Assembly (NCBI GenBank): GCA_964592855.1
Contig: CAZQKI010000002.1
Span: 12,594-76,593, forward strand
Direction: 5' to 3'
DNA length: 64,000 nucleotides
Origin: JAAYLN01 sp964592855
GTDB taxonomy: Bacteria > Verrucomicrobiota > Kiritimatiellia > RFP12 > JAAYLN01
Part shown: positions 35,186-43,186 of the stretch, piece by piece
How positions within the stretch are numbered: position 1 is the stretch's first letter
Layout: each line of letters opens with the position of its first letter
The notes under the pieces: generated by a model
Told to the model about the DNA's origin: nothing
What the model saw: only the letters and a program-made list of their open reading frames with translations
The model's database searches: none
Translations under genes and position numbers: made by a program

Positions 35186-35452
35186 CTAAATAAGAATACG
35201 GACGCCTTCGACCGTGCGCAAGGCCTGGTCCAGGCGGAGATGGTCGGCACGATTGAGCAGACGCACCGAGACGCACAGCGATTGATAGCGGCCCTGTTGC
35301 GAAACTTGTCCCGGCGCGAGCGGGGCGACCACGTCGAAAACCCGGAGCACCTGTTCGAGGCCCGCCTGGGCCGGGCTCCCGGCAAGGACGATGATCCGGA
35401 AATGGTGCTCCGCCGGATAGACCTGGGTCTCTTCGATCGGGAACGAATTCAT
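35186..35452 (-). CDS. DUF493 (YbeD-like) small protein
   Basis: 88 aa. Pattern follows DUF493: YPAEHHFRIIVLAGS at the start, PGQVSQQGRYQSLCVSVRL in the middle and a C-terminal LRTVEGVRILI, predicting an ACT-like ferredoxin fold. YbeD of E. coli has a regulatory-type ACT-like fold but no firm function. It lies 12 nt after hisD and 29 nt before the MraY-like gene, so it is probably in one transcript with both. Confidence 0.75.
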   Translation of the reverse strand: MNSFPIEETQVYPAEHHFRIIVLAGSPAQAGLEQVLRVFDVVAPLAPGQVSQQGRYQSLCVSVRLLNRADHLRLDQALRTVEGVRILI

Positions 35453-35464
35453 AGCGACTCCCCC

Positions 35465-36763
35465 TCAGGTCTGGAAGCGAATCGTCCCCGAACGCGCATG
35501 GGCATCAAGGCCTTCGATGGCGCCAAAGGTCTCAATGATGCTCAGCGCGTCCTTCAGATCATTGCGGGCATACTCGATGAGGCTGGTGCGTCGGCGGAAA
35601 TCCTCGACGGTCAGTCCCGAGAAGCAGCGCGCGGAACCGCCGGTGGGGAGGACATGGCTGGGGCCGGCGGCAAAATCGCCGGCCGACTCGGGTGTCCAGT
35701 GGCCCACGAAAATTGCGCCTGCGGCGGTGAGCATGGGGAGGAAGCGGCGGGGGCGCACAACCATCAGCTCCAGATGCTCCGGCGCGAAGCGATTGCACAG
35801 GTCGGCCCCTTGCTCCAGCGTCGGCGCCACGACCAGCAGCAGTGCCTTGTCCAGCATGGGCACGATGCGATCCGCCCGGCTCAGATTCGGCAGCTGCCAG
35901 GCGAGCTGGTCGCTGACGCTCTGCGCCAGCTCGGCGCTGTCCGTCACCAGCAGCGCCTTCTCATGTCCGGTTCCATGCTCGAGCTGCGAGAGAAGATCGG
36001 CGGCGACCCAGGCGGGCTTGGCCGTCTTGTCGGCCAAAATGGCAATTTCGCTCGGGCCGGCGACAAGGTCCAGGGCCACATGGCCATAGACCTGGCGCTT
36101 GGCGGCGGTGACGAAGGCCCCCCCCGGGCCGACGATCTTCTGAACGGGGCGGACGGACTGAGTGCCGAAGGCCATCATGCCGATGGCCTGGATGCCGCCG
36201 ACGCGATAGACCTCGGTCGCGCCGGCAAGCTTGAGCGCATGGAGCAGAACGGGATCCACGACCTTGTTTTTGCCGCACGGGGTGCAGGCGACGATCTCCC
36301 GGACGCCTGCGACCTTGGCCAGGGTCGCGGTCATGATGGCGGTGGAGGCGAGCGGGGCGGCACCGCCGGGAATATAGACCCCGACGCGGTCCAGCGGCAG
36401 AAAGCGCTCGCCGAGCTTGCCGCCGTGAAGGGTGGTGATCTGCCAGTCCTTGCGGAGTCCGGCCTTGGCGAACTTGGCGACCCGGCGATGCGCCTCCCGC
36501 ACGGCATGGCGGACGCTGGCCGTGACGCCCTTCGATGCGGCTTCGAGCTGGGCGTCGGTAAACAGCATCTCGGAAGGCTTCAGGGCCACGCCGTCGAAAC
36601 GTTCCGCCGCGGCGACGACCGCGAGGTCGCCGCGGGCGCGGATGTCGGCAAGCACGGTGGCGGCGGCAGTCTCGGCGACGGGATCGAAGGCGGGACGCTG
36701 CAGAAACGCGTCGATTTCCGCGGTCGATTTCCGGTTCGACCAAAAAGCTATGGGGACAGGCAT
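35465..36763 (-). CDS. hisD: Histidinol dehydrogenase
   Basis: 432 aa, the usual length. GPGGAFVTAAKRQVYG and LDLVAGPSEIAILAD are family motifs; the catalytic Glu-His pair is in FAPEHLELMV; the zinc-site region ends with GPSHVLPTGG. It performs the last two oxidations of histidine synthesis, L-histidinol to L-histidine, using NAD. No other his gene is in the window. Followed at once by DUF493 on the same strand. Confidence 0.96.
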   Translation of the reverse strand: MPVPIAFWSNRKSTAEIDAFLQRPAFDPVAETAAATVLADIRARGDLAVVAAAERFDGVALKPSEMLFTDAQLEAASKGVTASVRHAVREAHRRVAKFAKAGLRKDWQITTLHGGKLGERFLPLDRVGVYIPGGAAPLASTAIMTATLAKVAGVREIVACTPCGKNKVVDPVLLHALKLAGATEVYRVGGIQAIGMMAFGTQSVRPVQKIVGPGGAFVTAAKRQVYGHVALDLVAGPSEIAILADKTAKPAWVAADLLSQLEHGTGHEKALLVTDSAELAQSVSDQLAWQLPNLSRADRIVPMLDKALLLVVAPTLEQGADLCNRFAPEHLELMVVRPRRFLPMLTAAGAIFVGHWTPESAGDFAAGPSHVLPTGGSARCFSGLTVEDFRRRTSLIEYARNDLKDALSIIETFGAIEGLDAHARSGTIRFQT

Positions 36764-37055
36764 GGCAGTTCTCTAAAAAGATGTGGGTAAGCGGGACTCG
36801 ATCCCCGACCTCTGGTTGATTTCTGAAGCAGTGGTGAAAATGGCTTTCAAGCTGATGAAAACGGCATCTAGCTACTCTGTTCGAGCGACCGTGAGCAGGG
36901 GTTTGCCGAGCCAAGCGAACAGGTGAATTTTATCAATTTATCACTTCGCTGGCAAGGATGCGACAGGATACAATTGACCTTGAACGGTCCGATACGTCCC
37001 GCTCCACCGCTCGCGCCCGGATCGATGCGTCCGCACAAGCTTCGGCGGACGCTTA

Positions 37056-37113
37056 CGGCGACGCTTACGGTCGACGACAAGACGGTGCTTCTCGTAATCC
37101 GTAAGCGTCGCCG
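37056..37113. repeat. Perfect 15-nt inverted repeat
   Basis: cggcgacgcttacgg (37056-37070) and ccgtaagcgtcgccg (37099-37113), 28 nt apart, no T-run after it. An extra gacgcttacgg copy at 37048-37058 precedes the left arm. Confidence 0.7.
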
Positions 37114-37144
37114 AACGCGTCATCCGGGTCCCACGGCAGTTACC

Positions 37145-37290
37145 CGATTCTTTGTCTCGATCTTTGTCTCGATCTTCGTCGATCTGAAGCTATGTCCCGA
37201 TCCTCGTCCCGATCTTTGTCGGTCGACAATGATCGGAACAAGGATCAAGACAAGGATCAGGACAACGATCCGGAGCCCCGATACTGACCG
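37145..37290. repeat. Low-complexity gatctttgtct inverted array
   Basis: Left half repeats ctttgtctcgat and cctcgtcccgat; right half from about 37228 repeats gatc-aagacaaggatc, the reverse complement theme. Together an imperfect foldback of about 145 nt. The motif also appears at 1381-1412, 14640-14690 and 63935. Confidence 0.55.
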
Positions 37291-37360
37291 AGAAAGGGCC
37301 GAACGACGGTGTACAGGGTAGGCTCGCAAGCTCGCCCCCATGACGCCGGAGCGTTATCCG

Positions 37361-37409
37361 TCTCGCGCAAAGGTGATCTGGACTCGGCGGTCCTCCGCCG
37401 TAGAGAAAT
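37361..37409. repeat. REP/BIME-like palindromic unit, partial copy 3
   Basis: Aligns with 1016-1066: tctcgcgcaaagg, a 2-nt shorter junction, then ggactcggcggtcctccgcc and gtagagaaat. Only the first hairpin is kept; the second half of the 95-nt unit is replaced by the dispersed block. Confidence 0.7.
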
Positions 37410-37416
37410 CCCACTT

Positions 37417-37468
37417 GATCCAACTGGCGGCCGCCGGCCGCCAGAGGCCCCACTGAACGCTGAACCCT
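37417..37468. repeat. Dispersed intergenic block, copy 2
   Basis: gatccaactggc, ggccgccagaggcc, cactgaa, ctgaaccc, aligned with 1468-1520. Here it abuts the palindromic unit directly, whereas at the first locus about 210 nt separate them. Confidence 0.55.
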
Positions 37469-37553
37469 GTCCCCTGAACCCTCGGTGCACGGCAACGCAG
37501 TTGACGCGCATCCGATGGATGCGGGCCCGGTCGGGTGGTGCGCCGCACGCCGA

Positions 37554-38438
37554 TCAGGGTTTGCTCAGCAGGTCTTCGAAAGGGCGGAGGACGGCGCTGG
37601 CGTAGTCGCCGGCGTAGGTCCCGTCCAGAAAGCGCGGGTAGGCTTCGTCGTGAAACCGCTGCCACGAGGCCGCTTCGTCGCCGGGCAGGATCGGATAGAA
37701 ATGCACGCCGCAGGTTCGGGCAGCCTCACGGTCGCCAATGGCGTCGCCGATCATCAGCACGCCCGTGGCCGGATAGCGCCCGCCGTTGGCCAGTTGCAAC
37801 TGCTGGGTCTTGCTGCCCTGTTCCTGTCCGGCCATGCAGGGCACGAGGCGGTCGATGCCGTGCTGCTGCCACTCGCGCCGGAGCGCGGCTTCGGGGGTCT
37901 GGGAGATCACCACCCGGTCGCTTTTCGTTGCCAGCAGCTCCAGGCTGCGCCGGACCCAGGCGAAGAGGGGGACAGGCTCCATGCGGGTGTCGATGTCGTG
38001 GCTGAGCGCCCGGCTCCAGGCGAGGACATGGATCAACTCGGTATCCTGCGTCCGTTCGACCTCCGCGGCCAGCGTGGCGTCGCCGAGCGTCTGCATGGAG
38101 TCGCAGTAGCGCCGCAGCGCGGCGAAGTCCGGCAGGGCGATCCCGCTTTGCCGGATGGCCGGTTCGCGCGCCAGCGCTTCAAAGAGCCGGACGAGGTTGG
38201 GAAACCGGTTGCTTCCACGGGTGCGAGAAAAGAGATTGATGTGCTCGATATGCCTGAGCACGAGATCGGCGATGGCCTCCAGTCCCCACCAGCGGATGAT
38301 GAGCGGGGCGAAGTGATTGCGCTGCTTGATCCCCATGGTGTCGAAGACGCAGCCATCCGAATCAATGCCGACAAGTGTCTCGTGCTGTTTCGGGGGCGGA
38401 GCGAAGCCATCGGCCGGTTGGATTGAGGAGGGGGTCAT
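37554..38438 (-). CDS. HAD-superfamily phosphatase-like hydrolase
   Basis: 294 aa. Motif I GIDSDGCVFDT has the nucleophile and acid Asp residues; motif II is VVISQTPE; motif III Lys is probably in EQGSKTQQL; motif IV is VLMIGDAIGDREAA. A helical cap of about 120 residues follows motif I. Substrate unknown. Its start overlaps the stop of the large membrane protein gene by 4 nt (38435-38438), so the two are translated together; it could act on a sugar phosphate linked to that glycan-type protein. Confidence 0.8.
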   Translation of the reverse strand: MTPSSIQPADGFAPPPKQHETLVGIDSDGCVFDTMGIKQRNHFAPLIIRWWGLEAIADLVLRHIEHINLFSRTRGSNRFPNLVRLFEALAREPAIRQSGIALPDFAALRRYCDSMQTLGDATLAAEVERTQDTELIHVLAWSRALSHDIDTRMEPVPLFAWVRRSLELLATKSDRVVISQTPEAALRREWQQHGIDRLVPCMAGQEQGSKTQQLQLANGGRYPATGVLMIGDAIGDREAARTCGVHFYPILPGDEAASWQRFHDEAYPRFLDGTYAGDYASAVLRPFEDLLSKP

Positions 38439-40966
38439 GGCGCGGGCGGGTTCAGGGGCTCAAGTTCGAGGGCGATGACGCGGATGGGGATGTGGCGGTG
38501 GTAATGGTACTCCAGGCGCAACGGAAGCCCGCCGTCGTAGTCGAACTCGCAGGAGACGGGGATGCCGGCCCGAACGGGAGCATGGCCGATAACCGTTCCC
38601 GCCTGCCCGATTGTGATGGCCCGCAGATCGCCCTCGGCGCGGTCGGCATCGTTTGGCGTTGTGGCTTCCGTGATCAGCGTGGCACGGTAGCGTCCTGCCG
38701 GGAAGGGGAGGTCGGGGCCGTACAACACCAGCCCCTGCAAGACGCGGAGAGGGTCGATATGGATGCTCCCCGTGATGACGTCGGTTGCGCCTTGGTGGAA
38801 GAAATCCGCCGCCGGCCAACGATAGCGTCCCTCCTGCAGGGGGCCGGCACCATCGCCGGCGAACAGCAGGGCATGTTCCAGCCTCGGCTGCCCCGATGTG
38901 ACGCGCCACGTGTCGCCGTGGGGTGACGACAGGGGGGTCTCCAGCCAGGTGGCTGCGGCGGGGATTGCGAGGGTTGTGCCGCTGCTGGAGAGGAGCGTGC
39001 CGCCGCCGGAAACCCGCATCAGGTAGCGGAGGTTCGGCGCCCGTGGTGCCGGGGTCCGCATCGTGAGCGGAAAATCGAATTGCATGTCGGCAATGCCGGG
39101 TTGGGTATTGAATGCCCATTGTCTGGACGGCCAGTAGCGGGGCGGGCCCCACAGTTCGGGAATGTCGGCTGCATCGTGCGGGTTATCCCGGATCACAAAG
39201 CTCCGAATGGGGCCTTCGGCGGCAAGCGGATCGAGCCAGGGATTCTGCAACAGGCCCCGCAGTGCGATGGCGGACGGGAAGAAACTGCCCCTCGTGGGAT
39301 AGGGCTGCTCGTGAAAGATGATGTAGCGCACGGAGAGTGCCTTCAGGGCGGCCAACTGCTTTTCGGCAAGAACGCCGTGATTGAGACAAGACAGCGGTTC
39401 GACCACGCGTTTGAGATACCGCTTGGGGACGGCCGGGCTATAGCCGTTGAGCAGGCGGACGTGCGAGCGGATGATCCCATATTCGTATACCGACGAAAAA
39501 TGGGATTCGCCGGGCCATAGCGGAATGGCCAGCGCATACGGTTGCCCCAACCGCTGTTCGTCCGCATGTGTGGCGATTGCTTCATAGGGCGGCATGTCCT
39601 TGGGCAACGAGCAGAGACCGATGCGGAACCACAAGGCCGATTCCACGAAAATCAGCGAACCCAGCAGGACGAAAATCCCCATCAGACACCTTTTCCACAC
39701 CCTTGACCAGGCGGGCCTCTCCGCAAAGAGCAGAGCCAGTAGAATGGTCAGCAGCGTGGGCATCAGACAGAAGATCTTGGTCGTCTGGCGGATCATCGTG
39801 AACTTATGAAGCACACTGCGCGCGAGTTTCAGCGGCAAGCCCGAAAAAGGACCATTCACGCCCAGGGATACCAATATGGTTGCCAGGATTCCGAGTGTGA
39901 CAATGATCAATAGCCAGTCGGGGTGAGCCGCGCCTTTGCCTTGCTGTGGCACGGTCGCTGCCCGCGAGCGTGCCTGCAGTTTGCTGACACCCTTCAGCGC
40001 ATACCCGAAGACGATCAGCGCGGTCAGTGAAGCGCCGAAATAGATATGGTTGGAGTATCCCAGCGGGCCCCAGTATAACAGCCCGCGTAGTATCGGCGAA
40101 CACAGCTTCACGTCATTCCAACTTCGGCCGTGGGCCACGTCGGAGCCTGACAGGTGGCGGCTGGACAATACGCTCAGCCCCGCAGCCAATGCGGCACAGA
40201 TCAGCGTCGGCAGGAGGGCGATGAAAGTTGCACGGATGCGGGGCCAGGTGATGTCCAGCGGCTTCGCCTCCGTTCCCCAGGCGATGGCGCACCAGAACGG
40301 CGTGAGGAGTGATGCGAAATAGAAGCAGTGGAGATCCGTGCCATAGGCGCCGAGTAGGGTTAGTCCGGCCAGGAAACCGCCCGAGGGACGGTGGTCGCGG
40401 ACCGCCTGGTCGAGGCCGACGATCAGCCAGGGAAGCAGGCCCATGCCAAAGCCCGTCGGGCTCCCGCCCAGCAGCGTGATCCAGCGAAAAGGGAAGGCGG
40501 TGACAATGAGCGCGATGGCCAGGGACAGCCAGCGTGAGTTTGCGTAGCGTTGAGCCAGTGCAAAACAGCCGAAGATTCCGAGGAGGACCGACGCCAATCC
40601 CGCCAGATTCCAACCTGCAGGGTCGCCCAGCCAGGGGGATGTCGCGGCAAAAATGAGCGAGAAGGGGACATAATAGGGACTGAAGTGTGCCTGGCGCGAG
40701 TCGTTCCCCATGTTGAATTCATAGACGTTGTTGAAGGGAGGTGTCTTTCCCGCCAGCATGTCGCGCGCCAGCCAGAAGTGGTAGTAGAGCTGGAGATGGT
40801 CGCCGGGGTTCAATTCCATGAACTGGGACATGGAGATGTGGAGGCGGTCGGTCGAGGGAATGGTGTCGTTGAAATGCAATGGCAATGGCCAGGTGATCAA
40901 GGCCCAGATCATGAGGCCGCCAAGAAACAATGCAATGCGGGAGGATGTTATTGAAGTCATGGTCAA
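38435..40966 (-). CDS. Large polytopic membrane protein, GT-C/YfhO-like
   Basis: 843 aa. Starts with a membrane helix (RIALFLGGLMIWALITWPL), then about ten more helices to residue 440, then a soluble region of about 400 residues rich in beta strands. Between helices 1 and 2 is a loop with acidic and aromatic residues (NPGDHLQLYYHFWLARD), reminiscent of the first loop of GT-C glycosyltransferases, where an Asp coordinates the lipid-linked donor. No certain family. It diverges from the ACP gene across 140 nt. Likely transfers sugars to an extracytoplasmic acceptor; this is inference from topology. Confidence 0.5.
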   Translation of the reverse strand: MTMTSITSSRIALFLGGLMIWALITWPLPLHFNDTIPSTDRLHISMSQFMELNPGDHLQLYYHFWLARDMLAGKTPPFNNVYEFNMGNDSRQAHFSPYYVPFSLIFAATSPWLGDPAGWNLAGLASVLLGIFGCFALAQRYANSRWLSLAIALIVTAFPFRWITLLGGSPTGFGMGLLPWLIVGLDQAVRDHRPSGGFLAGLTLLGAYGTDLHCFYFASLLTPFWCAIAWGTEAKPLDITWPRIRATFIALLPTLICAALAAGLSVLSSRHLSGSDVAHGRSWNDVKLCSPILRGLLYWGPLGYSNHIYFGASLTALIVFGYALKGVSKLQARSRAATVPQQGKGAAHPDWLLIIVTLGILATILVSLGVNGPFSGLPLKLARSVLHKFTMIRQTTKIFCLMPTLLTILLALLFAERPAWSRVWKRCLMGIFVLLGSLIFVESALWFRIGLCSLPKDMPPYEAIATHADEQRLGQPYALAIPLWPGESHFSSVYEYGIIRSHVRLLNGYSPAVPKRYLKRVVEPLSCLNHGVLAEKQLAALKALSVRYIIFHEQPYPTRGSFFPSAIALRGLLQNPWLDPLAAEGPIRSFVIRDNPHDAADIPELWGPPRYWPSRQWAFNTQPGIADMQFDFPLTMRTPAPRAPNLRYLMRVSGGGTLLSSSGTTLAIPAAATWLETPLSSPHGDTWRVTSGQPRLEHALLFAGDGAGPLQEGRYRWPAADFFHQGATDVITGSIHIDPLRVLQGLVLYGPDLPFPAGRYRATLITEATTPNDADRAEGDLRAITIGQAGTVIGHAPVRAGIPVSCEFDYDGGLPLRLEYHYHRHIPIRVIALELEPLNPPAP

Positions 40967-41072
40967 CTATCCGAAGCGGCAAGGGGGCAGAGAGGGAAGG
41001 CCCCGCAGCAGTCATCCAATAGGCGCGATCATATCAAATGCAGGCTTCGGACGGAATTGAAAACCTTCGGAC

Positions 41073-41101
41073 TTGGCAGAACGGCCCGGAATGCGTATGC
41101 T
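41073..41101 (+). promoter_or_regulatory. Candidate promoter of ACP-prmA
   Basis: TTGGCA (41073-41078, 5/6), 17-nt spacer, TATGCT (41096-41101, 4/6). The start would fall near 41108, only about 3 nt before the ACP ATG, so the transcript would be nearly leaderless. Confidence 0.35.
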
Positions 41102-41110
41102 TCACCGCTC

Positions 41111-41368
41111 ATGAAACCGCAAGAAATCGAAACCCGGCTGAAACAACTGATCGTGGATCGCCTGTTCCTCAAGGTGGAGCCTGAAGCACTCGAAGCCGAG
41201 GCCTCGTTGATCGATGTCTACGGCGTGGATTCCGTTTGCCTGCTGGAACTGGTCGTGGGGCTTGAAGACGAGTTTGGCCTCCAGATCGAGGACGGCGATT
41301 TCAACGTGGCCAATTTTGAGTCGGTGGCCGCGTTGTCGGCCTTCGTCCAGACACGCCTGCCCGCTTGA
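41111..41368 (+). CDS. Acyl carrier protein-like protein
   Basis: 85 aa from the ATG at 41111. The four-helix carrier pattern has the phosphopantetheine Ser in YGVDSVCLLEL (S41), with LEDEFGLQIEDGDF following as helix III region. Not next to fatty acid genes, so it may be a dedicated carrier for a lipid, amino acid or glycan modification rather than the housekeeping AcpP. Followed after 10 nt by prmA and opposite the polytopic membrane protein. Confidence 0.88.
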   Translation: MKPQEIETRLKQLIVDRLFLKVEPEALEAEASLIDVYGVDSVCLLELVVGLEDEFGLQIEDGDFNVANFESVAALSAFVQTRLPA

Positions 41369-41378
41369 GGTAGCCGCC

Positions 41379-42275
41379 ATGACGAAACCGCTTGCTGCCG
41401 GCGGGGGCGCCGCCATTCCTCAAACGCTGACCGCCGTCGCCGTCGCGGTGCCGCGCGAATTCACGGAGGCGCTGGCCGACTTCCTGGCCGAGGCTGGCGT
41501 CATCGCCTCCGCCTGGGAGGATTGGGAGGGCGGTCCCAGCCGCGTTGAAATCTTTCTGGAAACCCCGGAAGGTGTGCCGGATGCGGAGCTTGCGCTCAAG
41601 CGGGCGGGGGCGGCCTATGGCCTGGCGCTTCAGCCGGTCGTCAGCACCCTCCAGTCCGAGGATTGGACGGAGACCTGGAAACGCTTCTTCCACACGGCGC
41701 AGATTTCGCCGCGGCTGGTGGTGCGGCCCCCCTGGGAATCCTATGCGCCCCGGGCGGACGAGCAGGTGATCATCCTCGATCCCGGCATGAGCTTTGGCAC
41801 GGGACGTCACGGTACAACGCAGGCCTGCATGCAGATGCTGGACGAACTGGCGCTGGGCGATCGCTCGCGCGGCGTGCTCGACATCGGCTGCGGCTCAGGC
41901 ATCCTCTCCATTGCCGCCGCGAAACTGGGATTCGCGAATGTCCGCGGCTACGACTCCGACCCCGATGCCGTCCGGATCGCCGCGGAGAATGCGGCGATCA
42001 ACGGTGTCGCGGTCGCCTATGCCACGGGCGACCTGGCGACGGACGCCACGAAAGACGACATCGTCGTGGCCAATGTGCTCGCCGTCGTGCTTTGCGAATA
42101 CGCGCCGCAGGTGGCGGCCGCGGTCCACAACGTCCCCGGCCACGCGCTGCTGCTCTCCGGCATCCTGGACGGCCAGTATCCGAAGGTCGTGGAATGCTAC
42201 GCCCGGCAGGGCTTCCGGGAGCAGAAGAGCATCCTGATCGGCGAATGGCGCAGCGGCTGGTTTGTCCGCGGCTAG
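41379..42275 (+). CDS. prmA: Ribosomal protein L11 methyltransferase
   Basis: 298 aa. The N-terminal substrate-recognition domain (about 20-110) includes DWTETWKRFF, and the family signature DPGMSFGTGRHGTTQ leads into AdoMet motif I VLDIGCGSGILSIAA. The post-motif NPPW-like position reads VANVLAVVL, as in PrmA (IANI). It methylates ribosomal protein L11. ATG at 41379, 10 nt after the ACP gene. The 3' end overlaps the converging cation exporter gene by 4 nt. Confidence 0.93.
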   Translation: MTKPLAAGGGAAIPQTLTAVAVAVPREFTEALADFLAEAGVIASAWEDWEGGPSRVEIFLETPEGVPDAELALKRAGAAYGLALQPVVSTLQSEDWTETWKRFFHTAQISPRLVVRPPWESYAPRADEQVIILDPGMSFGTGRHGTTQACMQMLDELALGDRSRGVLDIGCGSGILSIAAAKLGFANVRGYDSDPDAVRIAAENAAINGVAVAYATGDLATDATKDDIVVANVLAVVLCEYAPQVAAAVHNVPGHALLLSGILDGQYPKVVECYARQGFREQKSILIGEWRSGWFVRG

Positions 42276-43186
42276 AGACGGATCAGGTCGGCGTGGTCCG
42301 GGTCGTCGTGCGGGTTGATGTGGATCATGACATCGCCGACGCTGGGATCGGCCGCGAAGATCTTCTGCTTCACGATTGTCGCGATCTCGTGCGAGTGCTG
42401 CACGGTCATGGCAGGATCCATTTCGAGCTTGAGATCCACGATGATGTACTGCCCGGAGCGGCGTCCGCGGATTTCATGGACATGCTCGACGCCGGCCACG
42501 GCCGCGGCCAGCAGGCTGATGGCGTTGAGATGCGTTTCCGGCAACGCCGCATCGATGAGGTCATGCGTCGCGTTGCGCATCGTTTCGATGCCGACATGCG
42601 CGATCATCAATCCCGTGATGCCGGCGAAAATGGGGTCGAAGATCGGCCATCCCAAAAACGCCGCACCGCAGCCGATGAGCGTGCCGATCGAGGTGATCGC
42701 ATCTTTGCGGTGATCGTGGGCGAGGGCGCTCAGGACCGGGCTGTAGAGCCGGTCGGCCCTGCGGAATGTCAGGCGGGCCAGCCACTCCTTGATGGCGATC
42801 GTCAAGGCGGCGACCCCGACGGTCAGCACGTGCGGGCGGACGCTGGCGCCGGCGGCAACGGCGGTTATCGAGGTGTAGAGGATCCAGACGCTGGTGAAGA
42901 TGATGACCAGCCCGACCATGAACGCACCCAGGCTCTCCGCCCGTCCGTGGCCGTAGGGGTGGCGGCGGTCGAAGGGCTGCCGGCTGAAGCGGAGCATCGC
43001 CAATGAAGCGGCCGAGATGGCCAGATCGCACGCGCTTTCGATGCCATCGGCAAAGAGGGCCTCGGATCGGCCGACGTGACCGACCAGCATCTTGCCGATC
43101 ATCAAAATGCAGTTCACCGCCAGGCCGATGCGAACCATCGCTTCGGCTTGGTGAAAGCGCTCCTGGCGTTTGAGTTCGGCAGTCAT
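42272..43186 (-). CDS. Cation diffusion facilitator (CDF) metal exporter
   Basis: 304 aa, six predicted membrane helices and a C-terminal cytoplasmic ferredoxin-like domain. Zinc-site motifs are in helix II (ALFADGIESACDL) and helix V (ALAHDHRKDAITS), matching the HxxxD pattern of Fe/Mn/Zn CDF members; in helix II the usual first His is Ala-Asp. It probably exports Zn, Fe or Mn by proton exchange. Its ATG shares a base with the stop of the DUF711 gene (TGATG), the last member of a GNAT-ACT-DUF711-CDF operon. Confidence 0.9.
   Translation of the reverse strand: MTAELKRQERFHQAEAMVRIGLAVNCILMIGKMLVGHVGRSEALFADGIESACDLAISAASLAMLRFSRQPFDRRHPYGHGRAESLGAFMVGLVIIFTSVWILYTSITAVAAGASVRPHVLTVGVAALTIAIKEWLARLTFRRADRLYSPVLSALAHDHRKDAITSIGTLIGCGAAFLGWPIFDPIFAGITGLMIAHVGIETMRNATHDLIDAALPETHLNAISLLAAAVAGVEHVHEIRGRRSGQYIIVDLKLEMDPAMTVQHSHEIATIVKQKIFAADPSVGDVMIHINPHDDPDHADLIRL

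Larger units (their letters stand above)
36764..37553. other. Gene-free repeat island
   Basis: About 790 bases upstream of hisD with no credible gene. Contents: a degenerate tRNA-like 3' fragment (36782-36815), a perfect 15-nt inverted repeat, a long gatctttgtct low-complexity stretch, a partial palindromic unit and a dispersed block shared with 953-1583. Confidence 0.7.

Noticed and set aside
36782..36815. tRNA-like 3' end on the minus strand (gatcgagtcccgcttaccca)
   Set aside because: The T-loop resembles a tRNA but two of five T-stem pairs fail, there is no matching 5' acceptor strand within 100 nt, and no anticodon arm is seen. Possibly a decayed fragment or attachment-site scar; not reported as a tRNA.
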